This document shows positions 24,420-36,393 of a DNA stretch of 64,000 bases, piece by piece (position 1 is the first letter of the stretch; each line of letters opens with the position of its first letter). The notes beneath the pieces were generated by a model. It worked only from the letters and a program-made list of their open reading frames with translations, had not been told where the DNA came from and did no database searches. This DNA comes from Daldinia sp. FL1419. Taxonomy: Eukaryota > Ascomycota > Sordariomycetes > Xylariales > Hypoxylaceae. The position numbers were made by a program, and so were the translations under genes. Location of the stretch: the NCBI GenBank assembly GCA_025201765.1, contig MU623353.1, forward strand, positions 186,001-250,000, in the 5' to 3' direction.

Positions 24420-26891
24420 ATGGAGATGTATTCGGGCGATTCCTCTTCTGAAGCCCAGAATTTGCTCGCCTTACACTTTGTTCCGTCGACTTCCCACGTT
24501 TCGACACGGTGAGTACGTCACTTTGCTCGTTTTGCTGTTATCGTCATCTGGAGTTCGATCATGGTAGATGCATATACACCCGCAATGGAGGGCCAACGCA
24601 CCAGTGAGAAAATTAGGAAAAGTACTAAGCTACGACGCCTTCGATATGAATTAAAACGCCTGAAGACATACTTAGCTATCCTCGAATATGACCTTGGACA
24701 ACAGGAGGGAAAGACGAAGGGTACGTATTTAATGTCCCCCCCCTTTTCTACTAATTATTCTTATTAACGTACTTGAACAGAGTGGGATGAAGAATGGTCG
24801 TCTGAGCGTATACAAAAAAAGAGGGAGAAGGCGAAACGGAAAACTGGGCATGTGGTGCCTAACACTCGCGAACGCATAAGAATGAGTCTATTCGGGGGGA
24901 TCACTCCACGTCGGCCGTCTGGGGCTCGAAGGAGTACCAACAGTATCCTCGACGTGAAAATAGCATCCTATCGGAATAAAATAGAGCGAGTCTCAACCCG
25001 GATACTTGCCGTCGCCACGGCCGCTGAAAAGTACCAATTAGGAGAAATATCGGACTTAGCCTCGGCCAAGAACGAAATTTACAAGAGAATTAGAGAGTAC
25101 AGTCCTGACACGGTCGGTAACGCCGAGAATACTGACGATGGTAAGACCACTGGCGAAAGCGATGTTAGTGACGATAGCGAGAACTACCTAGACGATGAGG
25201 ACAGCGAGAGTGATTTCGAATTTCCAGTAACTTCGCTTGCAGCGACTCTGGTCGCCCAAGTCGAATCCAGACCGGGCTCTGGAGATTGGGCGGATAAGCT
25301 TGCACAACCGCTCATCGCCAAATACGCGACGAAAGTGCCCCCAAGAAATGATTTGGAAATACATTTACCTCCGTTCGTAGGAGAGGAGAAGGATCCAAGA
25401 CCGTACTATAAGCCTCCTGTTCCACGGCCGGAATTCTACAATACTCGAAAGTGGACGAAAATCGACGAAAATCGGGAAGAGGAGTCGGTCAACGTATTTG
25501 CCAAAGAGAACGGCTTCCCCGAAGACATAGGGATCATGACTTGGGATCAACAAATGAAAGCTTATCCGACCCTAGATTCCATTTTACAAATGAGGGAAGA
25601 TTTATCTGATCCAAGGCCATGGGATCCGGATCGAAAGGAACAAGACGAGTCTAGACCATCTGCAAAACGGATCCCCTTAGAAGCGAGCGTCATTACCAGA
25701 GTTTCACTCGAGAGAATACGGGCTGGTTTTGAGCGGGCAGAAATGAATCCTGAATACACTCGATATTCTCAGATTCCCGCTATTCTACCGGAAAAACTGA
25801 GTAACGAGGAGATGATGCGCGGCCCTTTACCAACACCCCCGAGGCTGCCGCTAAGAGGGCCATCTGGCCGGGAGGTCAAGTTCGAGGCCAAGCCTATGAC
25901 GCCGTCACAACCTGTTCACGCGAATCCGTACCTGACACCAAAGGTCGCCCCGATTCCAGCGAAGTCCCCTTTAGCCCAGTATCACTTCCCCGTTCACTCG
26001 CCTGTCGCTTCGAATTTCAAGTTCAACGACGCAGAAGGTGATTCGGATGTAGTACAGCCAGCACCGCCAATAGAGGCCGTACCAACTCCGAGGATTGCTC
26101 CGGTAACATACCAGAAACTGTCGGTGGCGGAACAAGAGGAGCAGACTCCGGCCGGGGTATACGAGGCGGCGACCCAACACGTGGAACAGCCTCAAGTATC
26201 ACAGGCCGGACAAGAAGTACAATTATCGCAACAGCTCCGGCAACAGCTACAGGAACAACTGCCCGAGCCCGAGCCCGAGCCCGAGCCAGAACCGGAACCG
26301 GAACCTGAGCCCGCACCACGGCCACCACAGTCCGCAAGGACTCCCACGTTCGCGGCCCCGAAATCTCCAGCTGCTCCTATAAGCCAACCCCAAGCGCTGG
26401 CTCATTCGGCACAAGCACCGCCCCGCCAGAGCACTGACTTTAACGAGCGGGATCCATGGTGGCACTATACCAGCAGCGACGTCGACACCGTCCTCTACCC
26501 ACCTCTGCCCCCCTTCAACACCACCAGAGCCCTACGTCAACCCCCCTCACCCATCTCCCTCCCACCCCCCATCCACCCGACCCCCAACTTCAACGCTCCG
26601 ACCCCTAGCTCCGCCTCCTTCCCCAAAGTAGTCACCTACCCTCCCCTTCCCCTGCCCTTACTCGGCGACAAGAATAAGCACGACGACGAGGACGAGAACG
26701 CTCTGATCGAAAACCAGCTCCTCACCGAGAGCAGAGAGGCCGCTGCTAACGCTCGGGCGTCCAGGCCCCGCCCCCGGCCGGCGCCGCTACGGTCTGCGCT
26801 GCCGCAGAGGGGCACGGGAGACGGCGTCAAGAAGAGGAAGGAGAAGGGGCGCGTTAGGTTTGGGGGGACGCAGACTAGGACTTTTGGATAG
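24420..26891 (+). CDS. Unrecognised large acidic/proline-rich protein
   Basis: I do not recognise the family. The secure part is two exons, 24561-24720 and 24781-26891 (GTACGT donor, ACAG acceptor), giving 756 aa from ATG 24561. A candidate upstream exon 24420-24508, beginning at an ATG, could splice in frame to 24554 through a 45-nt intron, but its acceptor is the poor GAG; the start is therefore uncertain. Near the N-terminus is a basic coiled coil (KLRRLRYELKRLKTYL). Next comes an acidic stretch, then a conserved-looking globular block (PPFVGEEKDPRPYYKPPVPR to AYPTLDSILQMREDLSDPRPW). A Gln-rich segment leads into about ten Pro-Glu dipeptides (26261-26311), followed by a long Pro-rich region and a basic C-terminus. 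Probably nuclear or scaffold-like, by composition only. Confidence 0.78.
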
Positions 26892-27499
26892 GCGCCCGGG
26901 TTAGTATGGTGTTTCTTTACAACGTTAGGAATACGAGTTGGCTGGTGAGTGGCGGGTGTTTCTTGTTATTTTTATTCCTTGGCTGTTTTTTTTCGAAGAG
27001 CTTCGGTTTACTAATAATGCTCAGCACCAGTAAATCGAGCAGGGATTGAAAGAGAAACCAGCAGTGTTTGGTCGTATGGATAGGTAGGAATATGGGCAGT
27101 AGGGAGTGGTTAGATATTGGGGTTGTCGAGAAGATAATGATTTAGGTAGTTAGACTTAGATTGACGGAGATTTTACCCCTGATTTACTCAGGGGTCGGCG
27201 TCACTGGATTAGAACGCTTCGTGTACCCAGATAGTAGTTTGTATTCTCATGTACGATGTAGAATATATAGCATGAGTCTAGTTTTGGGTACGAATTCAAA
27301 ACTGCATTTCCTTTCACTTTCCTAAAGTTCGTCAGACGCTCGTTTTTCTTCAGAAACACGATATGGCACATCAGATTATAGTGATGTATATTTAGACAAT
27401 AAATTAGGACACCTGTATCTGTCTTGATGAACCCCTTTTTGGATTGGATATCATTGTTCCCACGCCTACGTAGACTTTACTATTCCGCCACCTACCTAT
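26892..27499. other. Convergent intergenic region with a small hairpin
   Basis: This 3'-3' interval lies before SEC39. A perfect 8-bp stem, ACCCCTGA/TCAGGGGT with a 5-nt loop, lies at 27175-27195. It could be a transcript-end structure or chance. Confidence 0.45.
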
Positions 27500-30359
27500 C
27501 TAGCTTTTCTCGCTAGCCCTATCGACGGGCTGAGCGCCAATTAGCCATCCCACGCCCGACGCCAACGTTCCAACCGCCACGTCTCTCAACTGGTCTCTTT
27601 TTCTGGCTCGCGGCTCTCCCGAGTCCCCACGCACCTCGTCTGACCTGGCGTTCTCGCTACGTTGCAGACTAGACAGAGCCGTCAAGTTGCGCTGCGCCCT
27701 GGCCATGCTAGCGCGCGATAGATCGAATAGCGACATAGGCGCTTCCTCGACATGTCGCGAAGACTGCGCTCTGGTGGTATTCCTCATCACGCCCGCAGGC
27801 ACGGCACTGCTGAACGCGCCCGGCATAACTTCCAAGTCACCCTTATCGTCCCACGCAGATTCCTGTTCCTCTTCGGCCTTGGCTGCCGCGTTAAGCTCTT
27901 CCTCGCACTTGCGAAACACGTTCAGAATCTCTTGCAGAGTCGCGGTAGGTGCGATACGAAGCGCCGTGGCGAGACACTCTATCCGTTGTTCCAGGTGTCG
28001 GATGTCGAGGTTCCCACTGGCCGTCCCGATGTGCGTAGGTTTGATGGTGCGTGCTGTTCGGCGGTACTTACCTGCCTGTAGCGCGGCTTTCCATGAATAG
28101 TCATCTACTACAAAGGCTGAACCGGGCTTAGAGGTAGCCCCTGATTTTGTAGAGGGTCCATTGTTATCCCTAGATAAATGGGTGACGACGTAAGAGTATG
28201 CAGTTTCAAAGTCATCTTCCGTAAGCGCGGCATCTACGCACATAGCTGTAATCCGTTTTTCAACAATCGATTTTTGAAAAGCCGGGTCGATTGCCGACTG
28301 TGGCTGACTAGGCTTGGTATGGGTTAAGAGACCGGCATCGATCATGTTTGATCCAATTTCGAGAAAATCCTGGACCCGGGTGTAACTTTTCGGATTCTGT
28401 TCTAATACCTTGCCAATTATGGAGATGGGATCTGGGTGGACACGAAGCATAATGGGTATGAACGGCTCCCCCTTTTTCAGCGTTAGGCGATATTCGCTGA
28501 GCGCATGTGTAGTTCTTAAGAGCGCCTCAATTTTCTTGGACTCGGGATGTGTCTCTGGTAGGGTCTGGGGAAACGCGTGTATTCTGGTATCATTTAGAAG
28601 AATATTCTGTATAAGTAACTGATTAGGGGAAGCTTACATATCATCGCATTTCAAAAGACCACCACGACCGCGGTGAGGATTTGATGCGCTGTCGTAGGCC
28701 TTCATTGCGCATGAAATAATGGTATCTCGCAAAACATCGTTATCGAGTGGCTTCTCGGGCGCATCTTCATATATAGATCTCGCCAGGGAGTAGCCTGAAA
28801 TATTTAGCATTGAACTTGAACAAAGATAACTTATAAGCCTTACGCCTATTACTTAGGAACGCCTTAAGGCATTCAACCTCGAGAAACTCCTTCTTCAACC
28901 GACTGAAAACTCCTTGGACGCGAGTATTGGGTGAGCCCTGTGCTTCTTCCGCACCCCAATCTCGGAGCCACAAAAGCTCATTCCTCGCCCTAATCCAATA
29001 CTTGTCATCACTTTTAGGTCCGCTTCCACTCAAGTTACTGATATATTTCGTAGCTACCGCCTTTTGTTCTGGTTCATCTTGTATAAAAGCTAGTTCTCCA
29101 GCTTTTCGGATAGTACAAGGAGCATCGGCTTTGGTTACAATGAAGGCACTAAGGGTTAATATATGTAAAAGCCGTGTAGATGTCTCATTTGGAGCGGTAA
29201 GTGGGTTTGACTCGGCAAGTAAATCATTGCGCATATATGTAGCATTCTTAGCTAACAGAAGTTGTTCTCCTTTGGGATCAGTGTAAGGTGGAAGTAGAGA
29301 TGAAGCAACTTGTAACGTAGGACAGGGATCTTGATCTAACAATGCCATAATCTTTGTGACAATGCTATTGACACCCGCCAACGCTTCAACTGAAGCTTCC
29401 GGTATCAGATATGCTGAAGCCAACGCAGCACGAGCGTATCTTTGCTCCAGATACCCCTGCTCGTCGTCTTCTAGCCACATAGAAGCATAGCCTCCTAGAT
29501 CAACATCGCCCGGGCCATCCCATTGATTTATAGCACTTACTGCAACTCTCCACGACTTGGTGGCTTGTGCTGTGATCCATCCGAGAACATGTTCCCATCC
29601 AGGGCAGAGGGGATAAGACGTAGTCTGGTCCTGATCCGAAGAGAGTCTATTCTCATCACCACGCGCCCATCTCGCATCGTTATATAGCCATGGACCTATT
29701 AGGCCGCGAAGGTCTCTCCCGACGTGGGGAAGATCTTCTTGACTTGCGCCAGTCTGCGAAAGTAATAGATCAACCGCGGCTTGATCGCTCATATGCTCGA
29801 AGGTGGATAAGGTCTGGTCCGATGGGTGGTGTGGGTAATATTCGTGGTTCCGCCGAAGGAGAGGAAGTAAAACCGAAACCATCCACGTTCGAATAGCGGG
29901 CGCATGGTCGAGGAATGGCACTATTAGATCGGGCAACTGCGCAAGTAGACCAGCCTCTTCGTCGACCCGACGTGCGCGGTGTATTAAGAAGAGCGATATG
30001 AAATCATAAGATCCATCTCTAGGCGCGCCGTCCCATGCAAGTGGAAGTAGTCGTAGCTTACGGACCTTCTTTACGGCTTCGTCGTCCGTCAAGTCCTCCA
30101 CTGAGGACCAATCAATCTCTCGTGGCTCGACATCTGTTTCTAGGGTGTCCGTCTCGAGGAGTTGGACGAGGGAGACATATTGACTGGGCGGCAAGGTTTC
30201 AGGTAAACATGTTAATAGTATTCGGAGTAATAAGTGCTGTTGTAGGACCTTGCTATGCTGAGAGGCGAGCGCAGTTAAGCTCTCGATGTCGGATTTGGCA
30301 GCCAGGTACGTAGCGAGAAGTACGATGCGCGGCGCAGAGGGAATTGACATCATTTTCAA
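27500..30359 (-). CDS. SEC39: Sec39/NBAS-like subunit of the Dsl1 tethering complex
   Basis: Sec39 is a helical subunit of the Dsl1 complex, which tethers Golgi-derived COPI vesicles at the ER. Three exons, 30359-28844, 28794-28638 and 28583-27500, give 918 aa. The first junction uses GTAAGG and yields SNRRYSLARSIYED. The second uses GTAAGC and the downstream AG at 28585-28584, because the nearer AG would bring in an out-of-frame stop; it yields DDIIHAFPQTLPE. The N-terminus (RIVLLATYLAAKSDIESL) and the C-terminal half (LDIRHLEQRIECLATALRIAP) match the fungal Sec39 domain. The start is ambiguous between Met at 30359 and the two Mets within the next four codons. It is divergent from the complex I gene across about 600 bp. 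Confidence 0.9.
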
Positions 30360-30960
30360 GGTGTTATATACATGGTTTCTTTTTCTAGAGGATTCGGGAA
30401 CCTAACGAGGTTGCAAAATGTTTTGCTATTGCCAGAGGATTTGTTGTATAAAGGGCGACATCGAAGTAAAGAAGATAGAAGAGAGGTGTTATTCGAGAAA
30501 TGCGATATGAGATACTATGTATGCGATATGCGACTCAGTACCTAACCTGGGTACCTGGGTACATGTACTTATATCGCCCGCCTTGCCAGCTTCAATGCCA
30601 GGTGTCTGCACTTAACCCAACTTAGATCAACTTCTTAGGTACTTCGTACATGGGTCCTTACGTATCTTAAAGTCTTCATAAAGCTCAATGCACGGACCAC
30701 TTGATGCTGCACTTGCACATGTCTAATCGGGTACGGTTAGTGTTAGTTGGATAGTCAAGACCAAGCTTAAGAACCGCCAGCTTTTAATTTGCCGGGATTC
30801 AAAGCTTATCTAATTCGTCCAGGGTACAGCATCATTCGTCGAAACGAACTCGGAGCATTTGGACGACGTACCTAATCTATCTTAGCAACCGCAATTGACC
30901 GCGCGTTTTCCCTCTCGTAACCACCCGAACGACGTCTTCCTCTACGCATAACTCGACGTC
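30360..30960. promoter_or_regulatory. Shared divergent promoter region, SEC39 / NDUFS5-like
   Basis: This 601-bp head-to-head interval must contain both promoters. It carries a TACCTGGGTACCTGGGTAC repeat near 30541-30562. No other defined element was recognised. Confidence 0.45.
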
Positions 30961-31405
30961 ATGGCTTCTGGATACGGTCTTCATGGCGGTGCGTGTACCC
31001 GAAAATATCCAATGGTTCCGGAGTACTAACATATTTGGACAAATAGGCCCGGGCCGGTGCTTTCCCTTCTGGCAAGAGGTTCTAGCCTGCTACGTTGTCA
31101 ACACCTCGGCGGAGGACGATTCGGGGAAGAAGAAGTGCGCACCCGCTCTGGAGGACTACTACGAGTGCCTACACCACAAGAAGGAGGTTAGGGTCTAAGC
31201 CGATTTATCCACAGCTACCATATTAAACAGACAACTAACCAAAGTTCGTCGAATGGAATAGGCTACGAGAGTAAGAGCGCTACAAGCCGCATATCGAAAG
31301 GCCGAATCATCGTCAGCACGAGAGAATGCGCCGAGTGCTGGTCAAATAAGGAACCTAGGCCTTTTGGGCAAGGAGGAAGATACAAAACAGGTTCTTGGCG
31401 GATGA
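30961..31405 (+). CDS. NDUFS5: Mitochondrial complex I 15-kDa subunit, NDUFS5 type
   Basis: This is a small accessory subunit of NADH:ubiquinone oxidoreductase on the intermembrane-space side. Three exons, 30961-30988 (28 nt), 31047-31186 and 31262-31405, give 103 aa. The protein has a twin CX9C arrangement: Cys14-Cys24 and Cys40-Cys50 (CFPFWQEVLAC and CAPALEDYYEC), the signature of substrates oxidised by the Mia40 import pathway. The N-terminus MASGYGLHGGPGRC is restored only when the tiny first exon is spliced on. No cleavable presequence is seen, as expected for CX9C proteins. Without the third exon the frame would stop soon after the second Cys pair. Confidence 0.93.
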
Positions 31406-32314
31406 TTACGATATTTCGAAAAATAGGCTCAGCCGTGTACGTACAAAGGTCTTCGGTGTATATGAATTTAAGGATCAACGCAAACCGAACTAGGCACCTT
31501 TCAAACCAGTGGGAATTATATGTTCAGGATGATTACGGCCTTTCTACAGATATCAAACCCCTTTTTTCCGAATTGGTAGGGATCGAGGGTCACGCATTGC
31601 TGAAAAGTTTCAAATTTCGAGGTGCGAATAGAGGCAACGGCTTGCATTATAAAAATGCTGATTATTCCCTACTAAATCAATCCTTACGACCTATATAAAG
31701 TCAAAGACTTCCTAATCGGAGTTGGTTTTTTGACTTGTGGTTTGGTGGGTTTTGTGAGTTTGCGATATAATGTTTAGTGAGTCCAATTATTATGCGAGTA
31801 CCGAATGATTATATCCCCAGTTTTCTAAGGGACGAAGCTATTCAAACAGATGAAAGTGTGTCCACGTGTGCGAGTATTTTTTATTCTTTTCTTTTCTTGT
31901 TTCCGCATTGTCATAAGATGGCAAGTGCATGTGTACAAGTATTCACTCCGAGGTAGTAGGTGCTCAGTAACTTTTATCATGTAAAAGGTAAGCGAGGCCA
32001 ATAGGTATCCTTTAGGTATCCGATCTTGGGCAAGAGCGAGCTATGAGCAGGTTGCTACAGTTGCTGGTGAATTTCACATACACGTACCTGCTTTGCACTT
32101 GCTTTGCACTTGCTTTGCACTTGCCTTTACGTACTTTCCGCCGAACTGCTTTATTTGATGCGCCGACTTCTTCCTTTCTACCACCATCTTCAAACATTCC
32201 TTTCTAACTTTCCCTCCTTTCACCAATCAACGGCGAATCAACGGCGACGCAATATCTACTCCAATCGGGGAAATACAAGCATATTATTTCGTGTTCATTT
32301 GTTCTTTTATTGTC
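31406..32314. other. Intergenic region with a three-copy 11-bp tandem repeat
   Basis: Three perfect copies of GCTTTGCACTT lie at 32090-32122, about 190 bp before the next start codon. Otherwise I see only AT-rich sequence and a pyrimidine-rich leader. Confidence 0.6.
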
Positions 32315-34216
32315 ATGCCTTCCTTTCGCGGCGTCGAGATATCTATAGTGGCCAGTTCAGATATTCATAGACTGCCCGAATATCCTCATCCAGATGGATC
32401 ATCCGTTCGTCTTACCAGGGTTGGCCACGGTTGCCATGATCTAAGAGATAAGGTCCGAAATGGATGGCGCCTTTCTTCTTCCCCTTCCTCTACCTACCCT
32501 ACTGTCGTGCCCATTTTGAAGAAATGCAATCCACGCATATCAGTCTATATACCCTCGAGCCCTGGTAATTCCAATCCCTAGTCCGCAACTGTCGATGTAT
32601 CTGATCTAACCCGGTTTTTAGGCTCCCAGTTTCGGCTTAAATACCACATTCATCAACCAGAACCACCTTCGAAATTCATGTTTTTCAAGATGACTATCAA
32701 TGGTCATCCTACTGCCTCCTGGGGAGTAGATACTAGTCGTTACATAACGGGAAGTGTGTCCAGAAGTCTCCTCGAACCCGGTGATGACTTTAAAGACAAG
32801 GATGGCAACGCTGCCGTGGGCATAGAGGCGCGGTATTTTCATTTCGCGCACGGAGTAGATCACGGCTCGGCTTCTGAAAATGGCGGGTTGATTGAAGTTC
32901 AAGCATTCCGTTGTCGAGGACGAAAGCGTATCGCTGTTGAGTTAGACTCATATTCACACCTTCAACAAGGATGCCGCGGAATCACGTAGGCTTCACTACT
33001 TTCGTTGTCTAGATTTAGACTCCTTTAGCTAATAATCTATAGGTCACCTAGTGGCGGATTAGTTAATAATCCTCAAGACGCTACCTTCTATGAGTATTGC
33101 CTAGAGGATGCTACGGATGAACCTTTCGCAACCTTTTGTTTCCATTATCGATCCATGCAATATCTTGGGGAACAGGGGCTAATCCCTAAATACGAAACCA
33201 GCTTCCGTCCAGCATCTATAAGCTCCGGGAACTTATCAAAGCCTAATGCTCGAGAGTATCCAGTCCATCCAGCTTCCTCTCCATCTACATACCGATCCAA
33301 ACTAGATCCTGAGTCCCCAGACGACAGCGTTTTCGACGATCACGTCAAGTCAGTTAATGTGGGTATTTCTAAATCGTTAGAAGTTCCTAAAGCAGAGGAG
33401 TATTCCTTGAGTAGCCCCCCACAACTCGCATCGACTCGTACATCTGTCGACACTGAAGCCGAGAATCAGGTAAAGAGGAACGCCTTTTTGACTAAATTAC
33501 TACAAAGGCCATTGCCGGCACTTCCAAAGACAAATTCTAGACAGACTTCTAAGAGTTCGCTCCGCTCGAGTTGTCCGTCCCTGACCCCATCCATGAAGCA
33601 ATACGCTAAGAGCGCAGAGTTCAGGAACGAGGAGATACAGTTAGGCATAGCGCAGTCGATCGTATTACCATCCACAACGATTGCGCCGTTAGATTCAAGG
33701 GATATGAATGCCTATGAACAAGGGGAGGGTTCCTCTTCGGACTACGCAGCTTCACTAGACTCCACCGAGGCGTCACAGTCGCCAGAATTGCCCTCCCCAA
33801 CCGGCTATGTCCCAACGACCGGCAGCGTACTCGAGCGGCATCTCAGTCAATTTGACTCCCCTATCGCTAAATCGTCGCCAAAATCTAAATCAAAACCATC
33901 ACTATCTAAGTCGCAAGGGAACGTGGCCCGTGATGCGAGCATATCTGATATTAACAAGCTAAAAGTCACTGAAGGGGAGTGGCTTGGCCAAACCCCATCC
34001 TCCCTGCGACGTGCAGGTAAGTTAGCAAAGCAGCTGTTGAGCCCAAGGCCTGAGAAACGTCCCGGTCGTTCTTCGATGATAGAACTTCCTGCCCGCCAGG
34101 GGGATGATGTGGATATCAAAGGTTCCAAAGGCAAAGCTATTGCTCGCAATGGCCGAGCAAGCGCTACACATAAACATGAATACGTAGATGAACCCCCCAC
34201 GGGAAACTGGATCTAG
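32315..34216 (+). CDS. DUF7918-like fungal protein of unknown function
   Basis: Three exons, 32315-32564, 32622-32985 and 33043-34216, give 595 aa. The N-terminal ~250 residues form a probable beta-rich domain beginning MPSFRGVEISIV and containing the YPHPDGSSVRL and PRISVYIPSSPGSQFRLKY segments plus KMTINGHPTASWGVD. This resembles the fungal DUF7918 family, which has no established function. The remaining ~340 residues are Ser/Pro/Lys-rich, low complexity and probably disordered. No membrane segment is present. Both introns are canonical, and each junction keeps the domain sequence continuous. The family call is from memory of the conserved start and is less certain than the gene itself. Confidence 0.82.
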
Positions 34217-34692
34217 ATAGGTTGTTGCACATTGCCGATTGCAAAATGTAGTACCGGCATCAATGAGATGCGCGCCGAATTTGCGTCAGAAACCTTGGCT
34301 TGTGTGTACACCATACTTCATCAGGGTATATAGCTTAGTTACCTTAGGTACGTGAAATGGACAGCATTGTTTGCAATTGACATTTAGGATTGTAGGACGA
34401 GCTTAAATTTTTTGTTGGTATGAATTGTAGTTGACGGTACGGGTTAAGGGGTTACCAGGTATTACCTGATTCCTACTACGCCTTACTAGCAATTCAAACC
34501 CCGCTGGTCGCATTGGGGCCTGGGATTTACTGGAGTCTCAACTTATATCTTACTACGCAATTACCAAGCACCTTAAACCTTACAACAGGTTGTAGGCCAC
34601 GATAATATCTTTAATGCGATTCAATAAGTAGGCCAGTTTAGGGAAACGTGCTTCACTCTGCCAGCCTATACTACCGCTGCTGGCTCACGGAC
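34217..34692. other. Intergenic region, nothing recognised
   Basis: This is a short AT-rich interval between two genes on the same strand. No element could be identified. Confidence 0.45.
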
Positions 34693-35771
34693 ATGGCTGA
34701 ACCAAAGCCTAGCCACCTAGAAAGAACAGCGGCAGAGCCGCGAGACGAGGTAAATATGCTGCTGTGGATAAGAAAGGGCTTGTCTATTAGATAATCTACT
34801 AACATGGTATATATCAGTCTTTACATACGGTCACGTTGGCCAGGATTGACCAAATCAACGACCAGATCAGGCTTTTCCGGCTCGAATTATCAGCTCCTCT
34901 TCGGGTATGTCCTTCCTCGCGCGGCGTCTGATATAATTGCTCTACTACGGGGCTATGCTGTACTATACTACCTCAGGTATTGTACTTACGCATTTCATCA
35001 TCTGCTGTGATGTAGTTTCTCCCAGGCCAGTGGCTCGACGTCTTCGTGCCGGGCGTGTCGAAGGCGGGCGGGTATACTATCACCTCGTCGCCGTCTCTAG
35101 CGCAGCCGGACACGTCCTCTTCCCCGGGGTATGTGGAGCTCGCGGTGCAGAAATCGGATGATCCGCCCGCGGCGTGGTTATGGCGGGATCCGGACGAGAT
35201 TACGTATGCGGAACTACGGGTTCGGGTCGGAGGGAGCTTCGTGTGGCCGCCTGGGGGCGTCGATAGGGGGTCGATTAGGAGAGTGGTCTTTGTGGCGGGA
35301 GGGGTGGGGGTTAATCCGCTGATGAGCATGACGTCGAGGATCGCGGAGATGGATGGGGAGGAGACGCCTTTTGAGGTGGTGTTTATGTATTCGTTGAAGG
35401 ATGATGGGTCTAGACGCGCGGAGCGGTTGCAGTTTGTGGAGAGGTTGGCGGGGATATTTGCGCCGGGGAAAGTCAAGGGGAGGCTGAGGTTGTATCTTAC
35501 GGGCGAGAAGGGGAGTGGAGGGGAAAGGGAGGGAATAGTTCATTGTAAGGGCGATGGGGAGGGAAAGGGAAGCGGTGTGCCGTTCCAAGCACGTAGGATG
35601 ACGGTCGATGATATCACGGCGGCGGTGGGCGGTGCTGAGGAGAGGAAGAGCACGGTTGTGTACGTCTGTGGTGTGCCTACTATGATAGACGACTTTGTCC
35701 AAAAGTTGACTGATCGGGAGGATGGGTTGGGGATGGAACCGCAGCGGGTACTGTGCGAGAGGTGGTGGTAG
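34693..35771 (+). CDS. OXNAD1-like flavin/NAD-binding oxidoreductase
   Basis: This is a ferredoxin-reductase-type protein resembling oxidoreductase NAD-binding domain-containing protein 1. Three exons, 34693-34749, 34818-34904 and 35016-35771, give 299 aa. The first exons provide the start of the flavin-binding barrel (LHTVTLARIDQINDQIRLFR), and the second junction gives PLRFLPGQWLDVFVPG. GYTITSSP is in the position of the FAD-contacting RxYS/T motif. The NAD lobe begins RRVVFVAGGVGVNPLMSM and ends YVCGVPTMIDDFVQ, where the Cys-Gly pair is typical. A Gly/Glu-rich insertion of about 35 residues interrupts the NAD lobe. The C-terminus ends RVLCERWW, as in related proteins. Whether it is mitochondrial is unclear; no strong presequence is seen. 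Confidence 0.88.
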
Positions 35772-36393
35772 CTTGTTTAATCTATATCATGATTTATTGA
35801 TCGAGATTTACTTTATCTGAGATTTCGGTATATTACGAGGCTTGAGTGGCTTTTGAGGGGCGCCTGTAATGTTGTGTTGTTGTGTTGTCATGTAATCAGA
35901 TAGATCTCAGCCAGAGCTGACCCGTCTTTCTCTGTGTTCTGGTATGTCTCTAATAAGATCGATAGTGAAGCTAAGACGAGACTGTAAATATCGATTCCAT
36001 ACAGGTAGGTAGGTACTTTATAGCATAGGCATGTATAAAGATCCCCTAAATCGATTAACTAACCTTAATAGTGAATCTAGTGAATTTAAATCCCTGTCTA
36101 GCACCATTGGGGAACCTCGGCACGTCCCCGCAAGTCCTCGGTCATGGCTATCGATAGGACTTACACCTACCTAACCGTTAAATAATTGACTTTCCCAGAC
36201 TTTCCAATTGTCCAATCGCCTTTCCGTTGAACTTCTTGTATTAATAATTCTAAGACGAGAACTTATTTCTTATTTTCGGTTTGATAGAGAAGAGAGCGTC
36301 CTACTGTATTAGTCGGCGATTGTTTTATTTTGCTCTTAGATTAACTAGGGACTTATTCATTATCACCTGTTAGATAGCACAATAATCAACATC
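35772..36393. other. Intergenic region, nothing recognised
   Basis: This is an AT-rich interval with one TAGGTAGGTAC motif near 36004. It should contain the promoter of the following SDR gene. Confidence 0.45.

Noticed and set aside
28017..28071. Intron-like GTAAGT...CCAG segment inside SEC39 exon 3
   Set aside because: Removal of 55 nt would shift the frame and destroy the following conserved LDIRHLEQRIECLATAL segment; the unspliced frame reads through as Sec39.
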